From NCBI RefSeq assembly GCF_039540575.1, contig NZ_BAABFC010000014.1, positions 129,661 to 193,660 on the forward strand: 64,000 bases of DNA, read 5' to 3'. Origin of the DNA: Pseudaeromonas paramecii (GTDB lineage: Bacteria > Pseudomonadota > Gammaproteobacteria > Enterobacterales > Aeromonadaceae). This document shows positions 1 through 8,516 of this stretch, piece by piece (positions within the stretch are counted from its first letter, which is position 1; each line of letters begins with the position of its first letter). The position numbers and the translations under genes were made by a program. The notes beneath the pieces were generated by a model that made no database searches, had not been told where the DNA came from, and worked only from the letters and a program-made list of their open reading frames with translations.

Positions 1-173
1 AGGGCGCGCCCCAGGCCATCCTCGTCCAGCCCCACATCCCGCAACAGGTGGGGGGTGGCGTAACGCATGGCATCGCGGGCGGCACGGCGCTCGGCTTGCA
101 GACGGGATTGCTCCAGGGCCAGATCGGCCTTGACGCACAACAGGGCAAGATTCATCAAGATAGAACGACGCAT
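1..173 (-). CDS. DUF1127-like small protein, 3' end cut by window edge
   Basis: The first 57 codons are visible; the gene continues past position 1. The protein is Arg/Ala/Leu-rich and contains the segment HLLRDVGLDEDG, which resembles the C-terminal HLLRDIGL signature of DUF1127 (YjiS-type) small proteins. The ATG at 173 follows a GGAGAC ribosome site 5 bases away. DUF1127 proteins are short, basic, RNA-associated or stress-related in the few studied cases; the role here is unknown. It lies downstream of a short leader ORF (269-352) and a promoter (402-430) on the same strand, so all three are probably one transcript. The family assignment is by motif recognition only. Confidence 0.6.
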   Translation of the reverse strand, partial: MRRSILMNLALLCVKADLALEQSRLQAERRAARDAMRYATPHLLRDVGLDEDGLGRA

Positions 174-227
174 GATTTAGTCTCCAACAGTTTGGGAGAC
201 CGCGGGCGGGGCGAAGGGAAACGGAGA

Positions 228-259
228 TCCCACTGGCCGCGCTGTACCGCGGCCTGGGA
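228..259. other. GC-rich hairpin in the DUF1127 leader
   Basis: The arms GGCCGCG and CGCGGCC enclose a six-base loop, extended by an outer TCCCA/TGGGA pair with a two-base bulge. It sits between the short leader ORF and the DUF1127-like gene. Neither strand has a proper U-tract after the stem, so it is not a standard terminator. It may be an RNA leader structure. Confidence 0.5.
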
Positions 260-268
260 TAAAAAGGA

Positions 269-352
269 TCAGGCAGCGGATCGTTGGGCGGTATCCGGGT
301 TGGCGGAGGATGCATGACGACTGACGGACATCAGATGCCGATTCTGTTTCAT
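269..352 (-). CDS. 27-residue small ORF with a near-perfect Shine-Dalgarno
   Basis: The ATG at 352 is preceded by TAAGGAGG with a five-base gap, one of the strongest ribosome sites in the window. The reading frame runs 27 codons to TGA at 269-271 and is rich in Ser, Ala and Arg, with no membrane segment. A TTGTCA-17-CATACT promoter lies about 50 bases upstream on the same strand, and a DUF1127-like gene follows 95 bases downstream. It could be a genuine small protein or a leader peptide coupling translation to the hairpin at 228-259. No homologue is recognised. Confidence 0.45.
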   Translation of the reverse strand: MKQNRHLMSVSRHASSANPDTAQRSAA

Positions 353-401
353 GCTTGCCTCCTTACCGGGTGGTAACCGCGTCGATCCTGACTGCCCGAG
401 C

Positions 402-430
402 AGTATGCCCAATCGCCCACAGCATGACAA
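402..430 (-). promoter_or_regulatory. Sigma70-type promoter for the leader ORF and DUF1127 gene
   Basis: On the minus strand a TTGTCA box (425-430, five of six consensus bases) and CATACT (402-407) are separated by exactly 17 bases. Transcription would start about 45 bases before the strong ribosome site at 356-363. Confidence 0.55.
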
Positions 431-710
431 TGGGGTCATTCGTCACCTAACTGGCATCATTAAGGCATTTTTAGCCACAAATTTAGATGGTTATTTTAAC
501 AAGTGCGCTAATCACAGCGCGAATATCCAAAATGCGCAGCCTATCGCAGATGCGGACGCAGGATCCGCCAAATCGGCAGGCCATTCACGACGCGTAAAAA
601 TTTCTATTGCTCGGGGAAACCCATAAAAAAGCCGTGGCGACTGACGACACTCCGCTTACAAATCCTTAAGATGAGCTGGACTATGCCAGCTTGTGGAGCC
701 CAGCCATACC
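431..710. other. Intergenic region, no gene seen
   Basis: This stretch separates the leftward DUF1127 transcript from the rightward diguanylate cyclase. Its middle (about 450-540) is clearly more AT-rich than the surroundings, which fits a regulatory region. No convincing promoter for the cyclase, coding frame or hairpin was identified. Confidence 0.4.
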
Positions 711-2255
711 ATGATGCCATCCCATGACTTCAGCCTGCTCAGCTGGCTGCTGTTCTTCTCCGCCGGGCTGATGCTGGGGCTGGCGCTGTTTTCCAGCCGA
801 CAGCGCCACTACCCGGTCGCCCACTGGTTTACCTGGCTGGCCCTGGCCATGTCCCTCTATAGTCTGGGTTATGGCATGGAGCTGGCGACCGGCGATCTGG
901 TGCAGCTCAAATTCTGGCTCAACGTTGAATTCCTCGGCGCCACCTTCCTACCGGCCCTGCTGTTGCTGCTGAGCTATGCCTATCAGTACCATCGTCATCC
1001 CCCCATGACCTACCGGCTGCTGCTGTTAGGCACCAGTGCCGTCAACTTGGCCATCCAGCTGGGCAACGACTATCACCATCTCAATCTGGTGGACATTCAG
1101 TTCAGCGTCACCGATGGCCTGACCCTGAGCCAGCTAACCTTCGGCCCCTGGTACTACCTTCATCTGCTCTATGCCAACCTGGCCTCTCTGGTAACCCTGC
1201 TGGTCTTTTACCGGAACTGGCGCCGCTCCGCGCGGTTTCACAGTCGTCAGGCCCTGGCGCTGCTCTGCGGCGCCGCCATCCCCTGGCTGGGCTACCTCAT
1301 CAGCCTGGCCCCCCTGACCAACCAGCTACAGCTGGACTGGTGCGTCATGAGCTTTGGATTCAGTGGCATCTGCTTCAGCTATGGCCTGTTTCGCTACCGC
1401 TTCACCCATCTGCCGCCCATTGGTCGCGAACAGGTGTTTGACGAGATCAGCGAGGCGGTGGTGGTGCTGGACAGTCATGGGCGATTGCTTGACTTCAACC
1501 AGCAGGCGGTCAACCTGTACCCCGCCCTCAGCCGCACCCTCATCGGCACCGCCAGCGAACCCCTGCTCAAGGAGCTGTTGCCCCTGCTGCAACAAGACAG
1601 CCAGGCTAGAGCCAGTCTGACGAAACAGGGCCGGCAATACGAGGTGCGTTGCCATCGCATCCGCCAGGAGGGGCCCCATACGGTGGGCTATGCCCTGCTG
1701 ATGCACGATGTCACAGACCGTCATCAGCTGCTGTTACAGCTGCGGCACCAGGCAGAAGTGGATGAGCTGACCGGGGTGAACAACCGCCGCAAGATCCTCA
1801 GTCTGCTGGAGGAGGCCATCGCCCAGCTCTGGCAAGAGGGCCACCGTCAGCCCCTGAGCCTGATCCTGTTCGACCTGGACTTCTTCAAGCGGCTCAACGA
1901 CAGCCAGGGCCATCAATTAGGCGATCAGATGCTCAAGCGGCTGGCCAGTCTGGTACAGGAGACGCTGATGCCCGGTGAGGCATTGGGCCGCTATGGCGGG
2001 GATGAGTTTCTGTTGCTGTTGCCTGGCAAGACCCCCTCGGAGGCCCTTGCGCTGGCCCAGCGACTCAACCAGCTCATCCAGCAGCAGCTGACCCTGAGCC
2101 TCAGCCTGGGGGTGGCGGGCTATCAGTTGCAGGACTCGGCCCACAGCTTGATCCAGCGGGCGGATCTGGCCTTGTATCAGGCCAAGGCAAAAGGCAGAGG
2201 CCAGGCCTGCCAACTGGCAGACACTGGCCTCCTTGCGGACGAGGGGCTGGCTTAG
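711..2255 (+). CDS. Membrane diguanylate cyclase (7TM sensor, PAS, GGDEF)
   Basis: The predicted protein of 514 residues should make cyclic di-GMP from two GTP. Its first ~220 residues carry seven hydrophobic segments resembling the N-terminal 7TM sensor region of some histidine kinases. A PAS-like region follows (about 230-335), then a GGDEF domain (345-500) with an intact GGDEF motif (RYGGDEF) and the DLDFFKRLND metal/substrate segment. The RxxD inhibitory site expected just before GGDEF is absent, so product inhibition at that site is unlikely. The ATG at 711 was chosen because GGAG lies upstream (12 bases, somewhat far); GTG at 693 is an in-frame alternative. The stop overlaps the stop of the convergent permease by four bases. 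Confidence 0.88.
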   Translation: MMPSHDFSLLSWLLFFSAGLMLGLALFSSRQRHYPVAHWFTWLALAMSLYSLGYGMELATGDLVQLKFWLNVEFLGATFLPALLLLLSYAYQYHRHPPMTYRLLLLGTSAVNLAIQLGNDYHHLNLVDIQFSVTDGLTLSQLTFGPWYYLHLLYANLASLVTLLVFYRNWRRSARFHSRQALALLCGAAIPWLGYLISLAPLTNQLQLDWCVMSFGFSGICFSYGLFRYRFTHLPPIGREQVFDEISEAVVVLDSHGRLLDFNQQAVNLYPALSRTLIGTASEPLLKELLPLLQQDSQARASLTKQGRQYEVRCHRIRQEGPHTVGYALLMHDVTDRHQLLLQLRHQAEVDELTGVNNRRKILSLLEEAIAQLWQEGHRQPLSLILFDLDFFKRLNDSQGHQLGDQMLKRLASLVQETLMPGEALGRYGGDEFLLLLPGKTPSEALALAQRLNQLIQQQLTLSLSLGVAGYQLQDSAHSLIQRADLALYQAKAKGRGQACQLADTGLLADEGLA

Positions 2256-3187
2256 CCCTTGTAGACCTTGGGGTTGAACAGATCGCGCAGCCAGTCGCCC
2301 AGCAGATTGATCACCAGCACCAGCAGCACCAGGGCCACGCCGGGGAAGGCGGTGATCCACCAGGCACCGGAGAAGATGTAGTTGAAGCCGATGCTGATGA
2401 GGGAGCCCAGGGAGGGCTTGTCCACCGGCATGCCCAGCCCCAGGAAAGAGAGCGCCGCCTCGGACATGATGGCGTTGGCCACCTGCACCGTGGAGATCAC
2501 CAGAATGGGTGACAGGCAGTTGGGCAGAATGTGGCGGAACATGATCCGCGGGGTGCGCAGCCCCATGACCCGCGCCGCCTCCACATACTCCTTCTTCTTC
2601 TCTGCCAGCACGGAGGCACGAATGGTCCGGGCGTACTGCGGCCACTCCGACACCCCTATGATGATCACCAGCATGAAGATGGCGTACCGGGAGTAGAACT
2701 CACCGCCCAGCGCCGCCTGGAAGATGGCCGAGACTATGATGGCCACCATCATGGTGGAGAAGGAAAGCTGCACATCGGCAAAGCGCATCAGCAGGTTATC
2801 CACCCGCCCACCCAGGTAGCCGGCCAGCAGGCCGATGACGATGCCCAGCACCAGCTGCAGCGCCACCGCAAACAGGCCTATGGTCAGGGAAACCCGTGAG
2901 CCATAGATGATGGTGCTGAAGATGTCCCGCCCCTGGTTGTCGGTACCCAGCCAGAAACGCTCATCCCCCCCGTCCAGCCAGCTGGGGGGCAACTCGGCAT
3001 CCATGATGTCGTAGCCGGTGGCGTCATAGGGGTTGTGGGGCGCAATCCAGGGGGCCAGCAGGGCCAGCACCACATAAAAGACGAAGACGGCGAAACAGGC
3101 CATGGCCACCTTGTCTTTGAGGAAGTAGTACACCAAATCGGATTGGCGGAAACGAGCCCAGCGGCTCAGGGCAGCAGGTTGCGTCAT
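2252..3187 (-). CDS. Peptide/nickel-type ABC importer permease (DppC family)
   Basis: This is the second inner-membrane permease of a peptide-type ABC importer, 311 residues. A hydrophobic N-terminal helix, a periplasmic loop and about five further helices are visible, with the conserved EAA-type loop (EAARVMGLRTPRIMFRHILPN) that contacts the ATPase. The ATG at 3187 follows the upstream permease stop by two bases, indicating translational coupling; the longer frame upstream lies inside that gene and is not used. It forms an operon with the binding protein and fused ATPase upstream. The substrate is not deducible from sequence; oligopeptides are the usual cargo. Confidence 0.9.
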   Translation of the reverse strand: MTQPAALSRWARFRQSDLVYYFLKDKVAMACFAVFVFYVVLALLAPWIAPHNPYDATGYDIMDAELPPSWLDGGDERFWLGTDNQGRDIFSTIIYGSRVSLTIGLFAVALQLVLGIVIGLLAGYLGGRVDNLLMRFADVQLSFSTMMVAIIVSAIFQAALGGEFYSRYAIFMLVIIIGVSEWPQYARTIRASVLAEKKKEYVEAARVMGLRTPRIMFRHILPNCLSPILVISTVQVANAIMSEAALSFLGLGMPVDKPSLGSLISIGFNYIFSGAWWITAFPGVALVLLVLVINLLGDWLRDLFNPKVYKG

Positions 3188-3189
3188 GC

Positions 3190-4167
3190 TCAGGCTCCTT
3201 TGGCGGTCAGGTTGACGGTGGGGTTGATGAGACCATACAGCAGGTCCACCAGGGTGTTGGTCACCACGAAGATCAGGCCGACGAAGATGACGTAGGCGGT
3301 GATCAGCGGGGTATCCACCCGGTTGATGGCTTCCAGAAACAGGAAGCCGGTCCCCGGCCACTGGAACACGGTTTCGGTGAGAATGGTGTAGGCCACCATG
3401 GTGCCCACCTGAACACCGCCGACGGTGATCACCGGCAGCATGGTGTTTTTCAGGGCGTGACGATACAGCACCTGGTTCTTGTACAGCCCCTTGGCCCAGG
3501 CAAACTTGACGTATTCGGCGCTGAGCACTTCCAGCATCTCGGAACGCACCAGGCGGATAAACAGCGGCAACATGATGGAGGAAAGTGCCACGGACGGCAG
3601 CAACAGGTGCTTGAGACCATCCAGGGTAAACAGGCCGGACTCCCAGCCCAGTAAGTTCAGGGTCTCACCCCGTCCGTAGGAGGGCAACCAGCCCAGCTGT
3701 ACCGAGAAGACATACATCAAGAGGATGGCGGTGAGGAACACGGGTACCGAGATGCCTATGATGCTGAAGCCCATGATGCATTTGGTCAGCCAGCTGCGGG
3801 GATGAATGGCGGAATAGACCCCCAGCGGGATGGACACTAGGACGATGATCAGGGTGGCGCCGAACACCAGCTCCAGGGTGGCCGGCAGCTTGGCCAGGAT
3901 CACCTCCAGCGCCGGCTTCTTGAAGATGAAAGAACGTCCCCAGTCACCCTGAACGGCATTGCCCAAGAAGCGCTTGTATTTGACGAGGAAGGGATCGTTG
4001 AGTCCCAGTTGGTCACGCAGCGCCTCCCGCTGAGCCTCGGACACCCCCTGTCCCACCATCTCCCGCAGCGGATCCCCCAGGTTATCCTGAATGGAGAACG
4101 CCACCAGACTGATGACAAACATGACAATGACGGCCTGATAGAGCCGTTTGACTAGAAATGTAAACAT
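3190..4167 (-). CDS. Peptide/nickel-type ABC importer permease (DppB family)
   Basis: This is the first permease of the importer, 325 residues. It begins MFTFLVKRLYQAVIV, the usual DppB/OppB start with an N-terminal helix, followed by a periplasmic segment with DNLGDPL and an EAA loop near residue 240 (KFAWAKGLYKNQVLYRHALK). The ATG at 4167 has AAGGA upstream; the earlier ATG at 4239 would add about 24 non-conserved hydrophilic residues and was rejected. It lies 124 bases after the binding-protein gene, with two strong hairpins in between that probably lower permease expression relative to the binding protein. Confidence 0.9.
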   Translation of the reverse strand: MFTFLVKRLYQAVIVMFVISLVAFSIQDNLGDPLREMVGQGVSEAQREALRDQLGLNDPFLVKYKRFLGNAVQGDWGRSFIFKKPALEVILAKLPATLELVFGATLIIVLVSIPLGVYSAIHPRSWLTKCIMGFSIIGISVPVFLTAILLMYVFSVQLGWLPSYGRGETLNLLGWESGLFTLDGLKHLLLPSVALSSIMLPLFIRLVRSEMLEVLSAEYVKFAWAKGLYKNQVLYRHALKNTMLPVITVGGVQVGTMVAYTILTETVFQWPGTGFLFLEAINRVDTPLITAYVIFVGLIFVVTNTLVDLLYGLINPTVNLTAKGA

Positions 4168-4224
4168 GAACGGATAGTCCTTGCTATCGCGGGGCCACCG
4201 GTTTGGCGGCCCCTTAACAATCGA

Positions 4225-4288
4225 ACGTTCCGCCTTCACGAGGAAGCGCGGAACGTCCGGGTCTCACATCAGGCGATGGTTCGCCTGA
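4225..4288 (-). other. Two intercistronic hairpins between binding protein and permease
   Basis: The first hairpin pairs ACGTTCCGC (4225-4233) with GCGGAACGT (4248-4256). The second is a perfect 8-bp stem, TCAGGCGA (4269-4276) with TCGCCTGA (4281-4288), and a four-base loop, starting four bases after the binding-protein stop. Neither is followed by a U-run. Such stems after abundant binding-protein genes typically protect the upstream mRNA from 3' decay; that role is inferred here. Confidence 0.6.
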
Positions 4289-4291
4289 GAC

Positions 4292-5845
4292 TTACTCGCT
4301 GACCTTGAGGTCACCGTAGTGGGGCAGATCCAGCGGGTTAATGATCTCTTCTACACCCACGTTCTTCTTGGCACCCCAGGAGAGGTTCTGCCAGTGCAGG
4401 GGCACGAAGGCGGCATCGTCAGCCAGCAGCTGTTCGATCTGCTGCAGCATGGCGGTGCGCTTGGCCACATCCACTTCCACGTTGGAGGCTTCTACCAGCT
4501 TGTCCACTTCCGGGTTGGAGTAGTTGCCGCAGTTGTACTGACCCTTGCCGGTGTCGGCGTTGGGGGTCATGACCAGGTATTCGAAGTAGTTGCCGGAGTC
4601 CTGGGTATCGGACTGCCAACCGATCAGCTGCATGTCGCTGGCGCACTTCTCAAATTCCGGCCAGTACTGGGCCTTGGGCATGGTCTTGAGTTCAACCTTG
4701 ATGTTGATCTTGGCCAGCATGGCCGCCACCGCCTGAGCCACCTTGGCATCGTTGATGTAGCGGTTGTTGGTGGAGATCATGGTGACCTTGAAGCCCTTCT
4801 CGTAGCCGGCTTCCTTCATCAGCGCCTTGGCCTTGTCCAGGTCATAGGTCGGCGCCAGGCTGTCCACGTGGCCCAGGTAACCCGTCGGGCTCATCTGGCC
4901 AGCCGGAGTGGCGAAGCCCTTCATGATCTTGTCCACGATACCCACCTGGTTCACGGCATAGTTCACCGCCTGGCGAACCCGCTTGTCCTTGAAGGCCGGT
5001 TGGGTGTTCTGGTTCATTTCGAACATGACGATACGGTCGCTGGTGGCGGTCACCAGCTTGGTGTTGGCACCCTTGCTCACGCGAGCCTGATCGTTAGGCG
5101 CCACCGGAGCAATCATGTCCACGTCGCCGGACAACAGGGCGGCCACCCGGGTGGCGTCTTCCTTGATGGGCACCAGCTTGAAGTTATCCACGTTGCCGGT
5201 CTGCTTGTCCCAGTAATCGGCAAAACGGGTCATCTCCAGCTTCACACCCTGTTCACGGGTGACCACCTTGAAGGGGCCGGTACCGGAAACGTGGGTAGCG
5301 GCATAGGTGCCGGCGGCCTTGACGATCTCGGCCTTGTCCTTACCGTCTTCGGTGGTGCCGGTGTAGAACTTGGAATCCATCGGGAAGATGTAGGCGGCAT
5401 TTTGCAGCACCAGCGGATAGGGCGCCTTGGCCACCAGATCCACGGTGAAGTCATCCACCTTCTTCATGCCTTCGTAGGCGGTGAACAGGCCCTTGAAGTC
5501 CTCGGACTTGAGGATACGCTCGTAGGTCCAGATCACGTCATCGGCGGTGAAGGGGTTGCCGGAATGGAACTTCACGCCCTTGCGCAGGTGGAAACGGGTC
5601 ACGGTGGGGCTCAGTTGCTCCCATGACTCCGCCAGACGGCCTTCCACCTTCATGTTCTTGTCGAAGCGAACCAGCGGGTCGAACGACATGTGGGCAAACT
5701 GCAGGATACCGCCAGAGAGCTGCTCGTAAACGTCCAGCGACTCGGGGTCGGCATCCAGAGCCACGGTCAGATTAACGGCCATGGCGTTGGCACACAGGCC
5801 GGCGGCCAGCAGTGCATAGGCGATCTTGTTCAGTCCTTTTTTCAT
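4292..5845 (-). CDS. ABC peptide importer substrate-binding protein (SBP_bac_5)
   Basis: This is a 517-residue periplasmic binding protein. A clear signal peptide (MKKGLNKIAYALLAAGLCANAMA) precedes the mature protein. Family-5 hallmarks follow: RLAESWE, then HLRKGVKFHSGNPFTADDV, RVAALLSGDVDMI and RVRQAVNYAVN. The AMA/V cleavage indicates a soluble periplasmic protein, not a lipoprotein. The ribosome site is CGGAGTAGATAGG. It is the second gene of the importer operon, 41 bases after the fused ATPase. Ligand specificity cannot be read from sequence; DppA/OppA relatives bind di- or oligopeptides. Confidence 0.92.
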   Translation of the reverse strand: MKKGLNKIAYALLAAGLCANAMAVNLTVALDADPESLDVYEQLSGGILQFAHMSFDPLVRFDKNMKVEGRLAESWEQLSPTVTRFHLRKGVKFHSGNPFTADDVIWTYERILKSEDFKGLFTAYEGMKKVDDFTVDLVAKAPYPLVLQNAAYIFPMDSKFYTGTTEDGKDKAEIVKAAGTYAATHVSGTGPFKVVTREQGVKLEMTRFADYWDKQTGNVDNFKLVPIKEDATRVAALLSGDVDMIAPVAPNDQARVSKGANTKLVTATSDRIVMFEMNQNTQPAFKDKRVRQAVNYAVNQVGIVDKIMKGFATPAGQMSPTGYLGHVDSLAPTYDLDKAKALMKEAGYEKGFKVTMISTNNRYINDAKVAQAVAAMLAKINIKVELKTMPKAQYWPEFEKCASDMQLIGWQSDTQDSGNYFEYLVMTPNADTGKGQYNCGNYSNPEVDKLVEASNVEVDVAKRTAMLQQIEQLLADDAAFVPLHWQNLSWGAKKNVGVEEIINPLDLPHYGDLKVSE

Positions 5846-5886
5846 CCTATCTACTCCGTTTTACGTTTGTTGTTAGAAGCCTGGGC

Positions 5887-7608
5887 TCAACCGGCGATCT
5901 GCAATCCTTCGCGGCTCATGCCCTTGAATTCCGGCATCAGCGAAATCAGCTTGCGGCTGTATTCGTGCTGCGGGTCGGTAAACAGCTGCTCGGTGGGGGC
6001 CACCTCCAGCAGGGTACCGTGCTGCATCACGCCGATCCGGTCACACATCTGGCGGATCACCGGCAGATCGTGACTGATGAACAGCATGGTCAGCTTCAGC
6101 TCATCCTGCAGATCCTTGAGCAGGTTGAGGATCTGCGCCTGCACCGACACATCCAGGGCGGAGGTGGGTTCGTCGCAGATCAAAAAGCGCGGTCGGGTGG
6201 CCAGGGCGCGGGCGATGGAGATCCGCTGGCGCTGGCCGCCGGAGAATTCGTGGGGATACTTGAAGCCCGCCTGGCTGCCCAACCCCACATGCTCCAGCAG
6301 ATCACCGACGATCTGGCGGATCTGCTGCTCACTGTCCGCCAGCTGATGGAAGCGAATGGGCTCGGCGATGATGTCCGCCACCTTCATCCGCGGATTCATG
6401 GAGGAGTAAGGGTTCTGGAACACCATCTGCATCTGGCGACGCAGCGGACGACGCTCCTTCTCGCTCTTGAGGGCGGTCATGTCGATCCCCTCAAACACCA
6501 CCCGCCCCTCGTTGGGCGGATAGAGGCCGGCGATGACCCGGGCTATGGTGGACTTACCGGAACCCGACTCCCCCACCAGGCCGAAGGTTTCCCCTTCGTG
6601 GATCTCGAAGCTGACGTGGTTGTTGGCCTGCACATACTTGCGCCGGGCGGCAAACAGGGAGTCCTTGGTGGTGAAGCGCAGGCTGACATCCTCGACCCGC
6701 AGCAGGGCGCCTTCATACTGGCGCTCGCTCATGGCTTGGCCCAGCCAGTGATTCTTCAGATCCAGGCCGTGGCTCTCACCCGCCTCTTCTATGTAGGAGA
6801 CCAGCGGAAAGCGCACCAGCTTGACGTCGGAGCGCGGCACGGCGGCGATGAGGCTCTGGGTATAGGGGTGGTTGGGCTTGCCCAGCACCTGTTCCGTGCT
6901 GCCGATCTCCACCAGGTCGCCACGGTACATGACCGCCACCCGATCGGTGACGTTGGACACCACGCCCATGTCATGGGTCACCAGCATGCAACCCACCTGA
7001 CGGTCTTTGCACAGGCCGCGGATGAGCTCCAGGATCTGATCCTGAATGGAGACGTCCAGCGCCGTGGTAGGTTCATCGGCGATGATGAGATCGGGGTCGC
7101 CGGACAGGGCGATGGCGATGACCACCCGCTGGCGCATGCCGCCGGAGAACTGGTGCGGGTACTGCTTGATGCGCAGCTCCGGCTGGGGGATCCCCACCGC
7201 CGCCATCAGGGACAAGGCCTTCTCGAACGCCTGCTCGGCCGTGGCATCTGTGTTGGCCAGAATGGTTTCCACCAACTGCTGCTCCACGGTGAACAGCGGG
7301 TTCAGGGAGGTCATGGGATCCTGAAAGATGAAGCCGATGCGGGAGCCCCGCACGGCACGCATCTGCTCCCGGGTCAGACCGGAGATCTTCTCGCCATTGA
7401 GAAAGACATCGCCACGGGCGATGCGGCCCGGCGGGCTAAGCAGGTCGATGATGGCGTTGCCGATGGTGGACTTGCCGGCACCGGACTCCCCGACGACCCC
7501 GAGGATCTCCCCCTTTTCGATGGTGAAAGAGAGATCCTTTACCGCGGCCATCACGCCTCGACGGGAGGGGTATTCGATCCGCAGGTTCCTGACTTCAAGC
7601 AACGACAT
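5887..7608 (-). CDS. Fused double ATP-binding protein of the peptide ABC importer
   Basis: One 573-residue polypeptide carries both nucleotide-binding domains that DppD and DppF supply separately. The N-terminal half has Walker A GESGAGKST, signature FSGGMRQRV and Walker B LIIADEPTTALD. The C-terminal half (from about residue 290) has GESGSGKST, FSGGQRQRI and FLICDEPTSALD. All motifs look intact, so both sites should hydrolyse ATP. The layout matches YejF-type ATPases. It is the first gene of the operon, with AGAGG upstream of the ATG at 7608. The order ATPase, binding protein, permeases differs from the common dppABCDF order. Confidence 0.92.
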   Translation of the reverse strand: MSLLEVRNLRIEYPSRRGVMAAVKDLSFTIEKGEILGVVGESGAGKSTIGNAIIDLLSPPGRIARGDVFLNGEKISGLTREQMRAVRGSRIGFIFQDPMTSLNPLFTVEQQLVETILANTDATAEQAFEKALSLMAAVGIPQPELRIKQYPHQFSGGMRQRVVIAIALSGDPDLIIADEPTTALDVSIQDQILELIRGLCKDRQVGCMLVTHDMGVVSNVTDRVAVMYRGDLVEIGSTEQVLGKPNHPYTQSLIAAVPRSDVKLVRFPLVSYIEEAGESHGLDLKNHWLGQAMSERQYEGALLRVEDVSLRFTTKDSLFAARRKYVQANNHVSFEIHEGETFGLVGESGSGKSTIARVIAGLYPPNEGRVVFEGIDMTALKSEKERRPLRRQMQMVFQNPYSSMNPRMKVADIIAEPIRFHQLADSEQQIRQIVGDLLEHVGLGSQAGFKYPHEFSGGQRQRISIARALATRPRFLICDEPTSALDVSVQAQILNLLKDLQDELKLTMLFISHDLPVIRQMCDRIGVMQHGTLLEVAPTEQLFTDPQHEYSRKLISLMPEFKGMSREGLQIAG

Positions 7609-8033
7609 TGATTAACCTCTGCAGGGCGGTCGCCCTGTGTTTTTCTTTTACCCGAACCAACTGCTCGCAGAGCAATTGACGCTTTTTTCGCCCGTTCGTA
7701 GAGACAAACGGGCTAACGTTATTACGTTTAAAATGCGGTGTAAATCGGCATAACCCAGCCCATCATGCGGTCATTTGACCCGAAGGCAACAAGCAACAGC
7801 ATGACATACGACATTAGCCAAACTTGTCTGGGATATTATATTAACTAATGACCAGATCAGCAGAACATGCGTTCGTTAGCTCACCAATTAGGCAGAGGTT
7901 TATCGTTTATTTACATTTGAGACCACAAGGGGGGCAAACTGAATCCCATTCTGCCATCTTTGCAATCTGACACATCTTCCACTGCTAAAATCGACCTGCT
8001 TAGCATGACTCTCTCGAGTCAGGAGCCAAAACT
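7609..8033. other. Intergenic region upstream of the ABC importer operon
   Basis: This region between the start of the importer operon and the end of pgpA holds no gene. It contains an AT-rich tract with TATAAT on the minus strand (7835-7840), not matched by a good -35, and a 7-bp hairpin (7690-7696/7707-7713) in the likely importer 5' leader. A short inverted repeat (8006-8021) follows pgpA without a U-tract. The importer promoter is presumably here but cannot be fixed. Confidence 0.4.
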
Positions 8034-8516
8034 CTAATGCAAGCCCCAGGCCAATCCTTGCATGACCAACCAGGCCATGGCCCCGGCCAGCAGATCATCC
8101 ACCATGATGCCCAGCCCCCCCTTCACCCGCCGATCCAACCAGCCGATGGGCCAGGGTTTGAGGATGTCGAACAGACGAAAGAGCAAGAAACCGGCCAGCA
8201 GCCAGAACCAACCCGCCGGTGCCGCTATCATGGTGATGCCATAGCCCATGAACTCGTCCCAGACGATGCCACCATGATCTTCCTGGCCGATGGCATCGGT
8301 GGCGGATTGGCAAATCCAGACCCCGGCCACCGACCCTATCAAGAGTAGGCCAAGATAGGCCCACAGGGGCCAATCGCTCACCAGGTAGTAACAAGGCACG
8401 GCTGCCAGGGTGCCAAAGGTGCCGGGCGCCACCGGCGACAGCCCGGAGCCGAAGCCGGTAGCCAGCCAGTGCAGCGGATTGCGCCAGTTCAGGCGCTTGA
8501 GTTCAGGTTTGATCAT
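8034..8516 (-). CDS. pgpA: Phosphatidylglycerophosphatase A
   Basis: This 160-residue inner-membrane enzyme dephosphorylates phosphatidylglycerol phosphate to phosphatidylglycerol. Family segments are present: GFGSGLSPVAPGTFGT near the start, IVWDEFMGY (metal-binding acidic motif), and LFRLFDILKPWPIGWLD followed by GIMVDDLLAG near the end. About four hydrophobic segments are visible. The ATG at 8516 overlaps the thiL stop in an ATGA arrangement, the usual thiL-pgpA coupling. It is the last gene of the leftward nrdR-rib-nusB-thiL-pgpA cluster. Confidence 0.95.
   Translation of the reverse strand: MIKPELKRLNWRNPLHWLATGFGSGLSPVAPGTFGTLAAVPCYYLVSDWPLWAYLGLLLIGSVAGVWICQSATDAIGQEDHGGIVWDEFMGYGITMIAAPAGWFWLLAGFLLFRLFDILKPWPIGWLDRRVKGGLGIMVDDLLAGAMAWLVMQGLAWGLH

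Noticed and set aside
4319..7611. Long open frames (435 and 599 codons) on the plus strand opposite the ABC importer genes
   Set aside because: They lie antisense to genes with intact family motifs and have Leu/Gly/His-rich compositions typical of shadow frames in GC-rich DNA.
7690..7713. Hairpin upstream of the importer operon as a terminator
   Set aside because: On the transcribed strand it is followed by A residues, not U.
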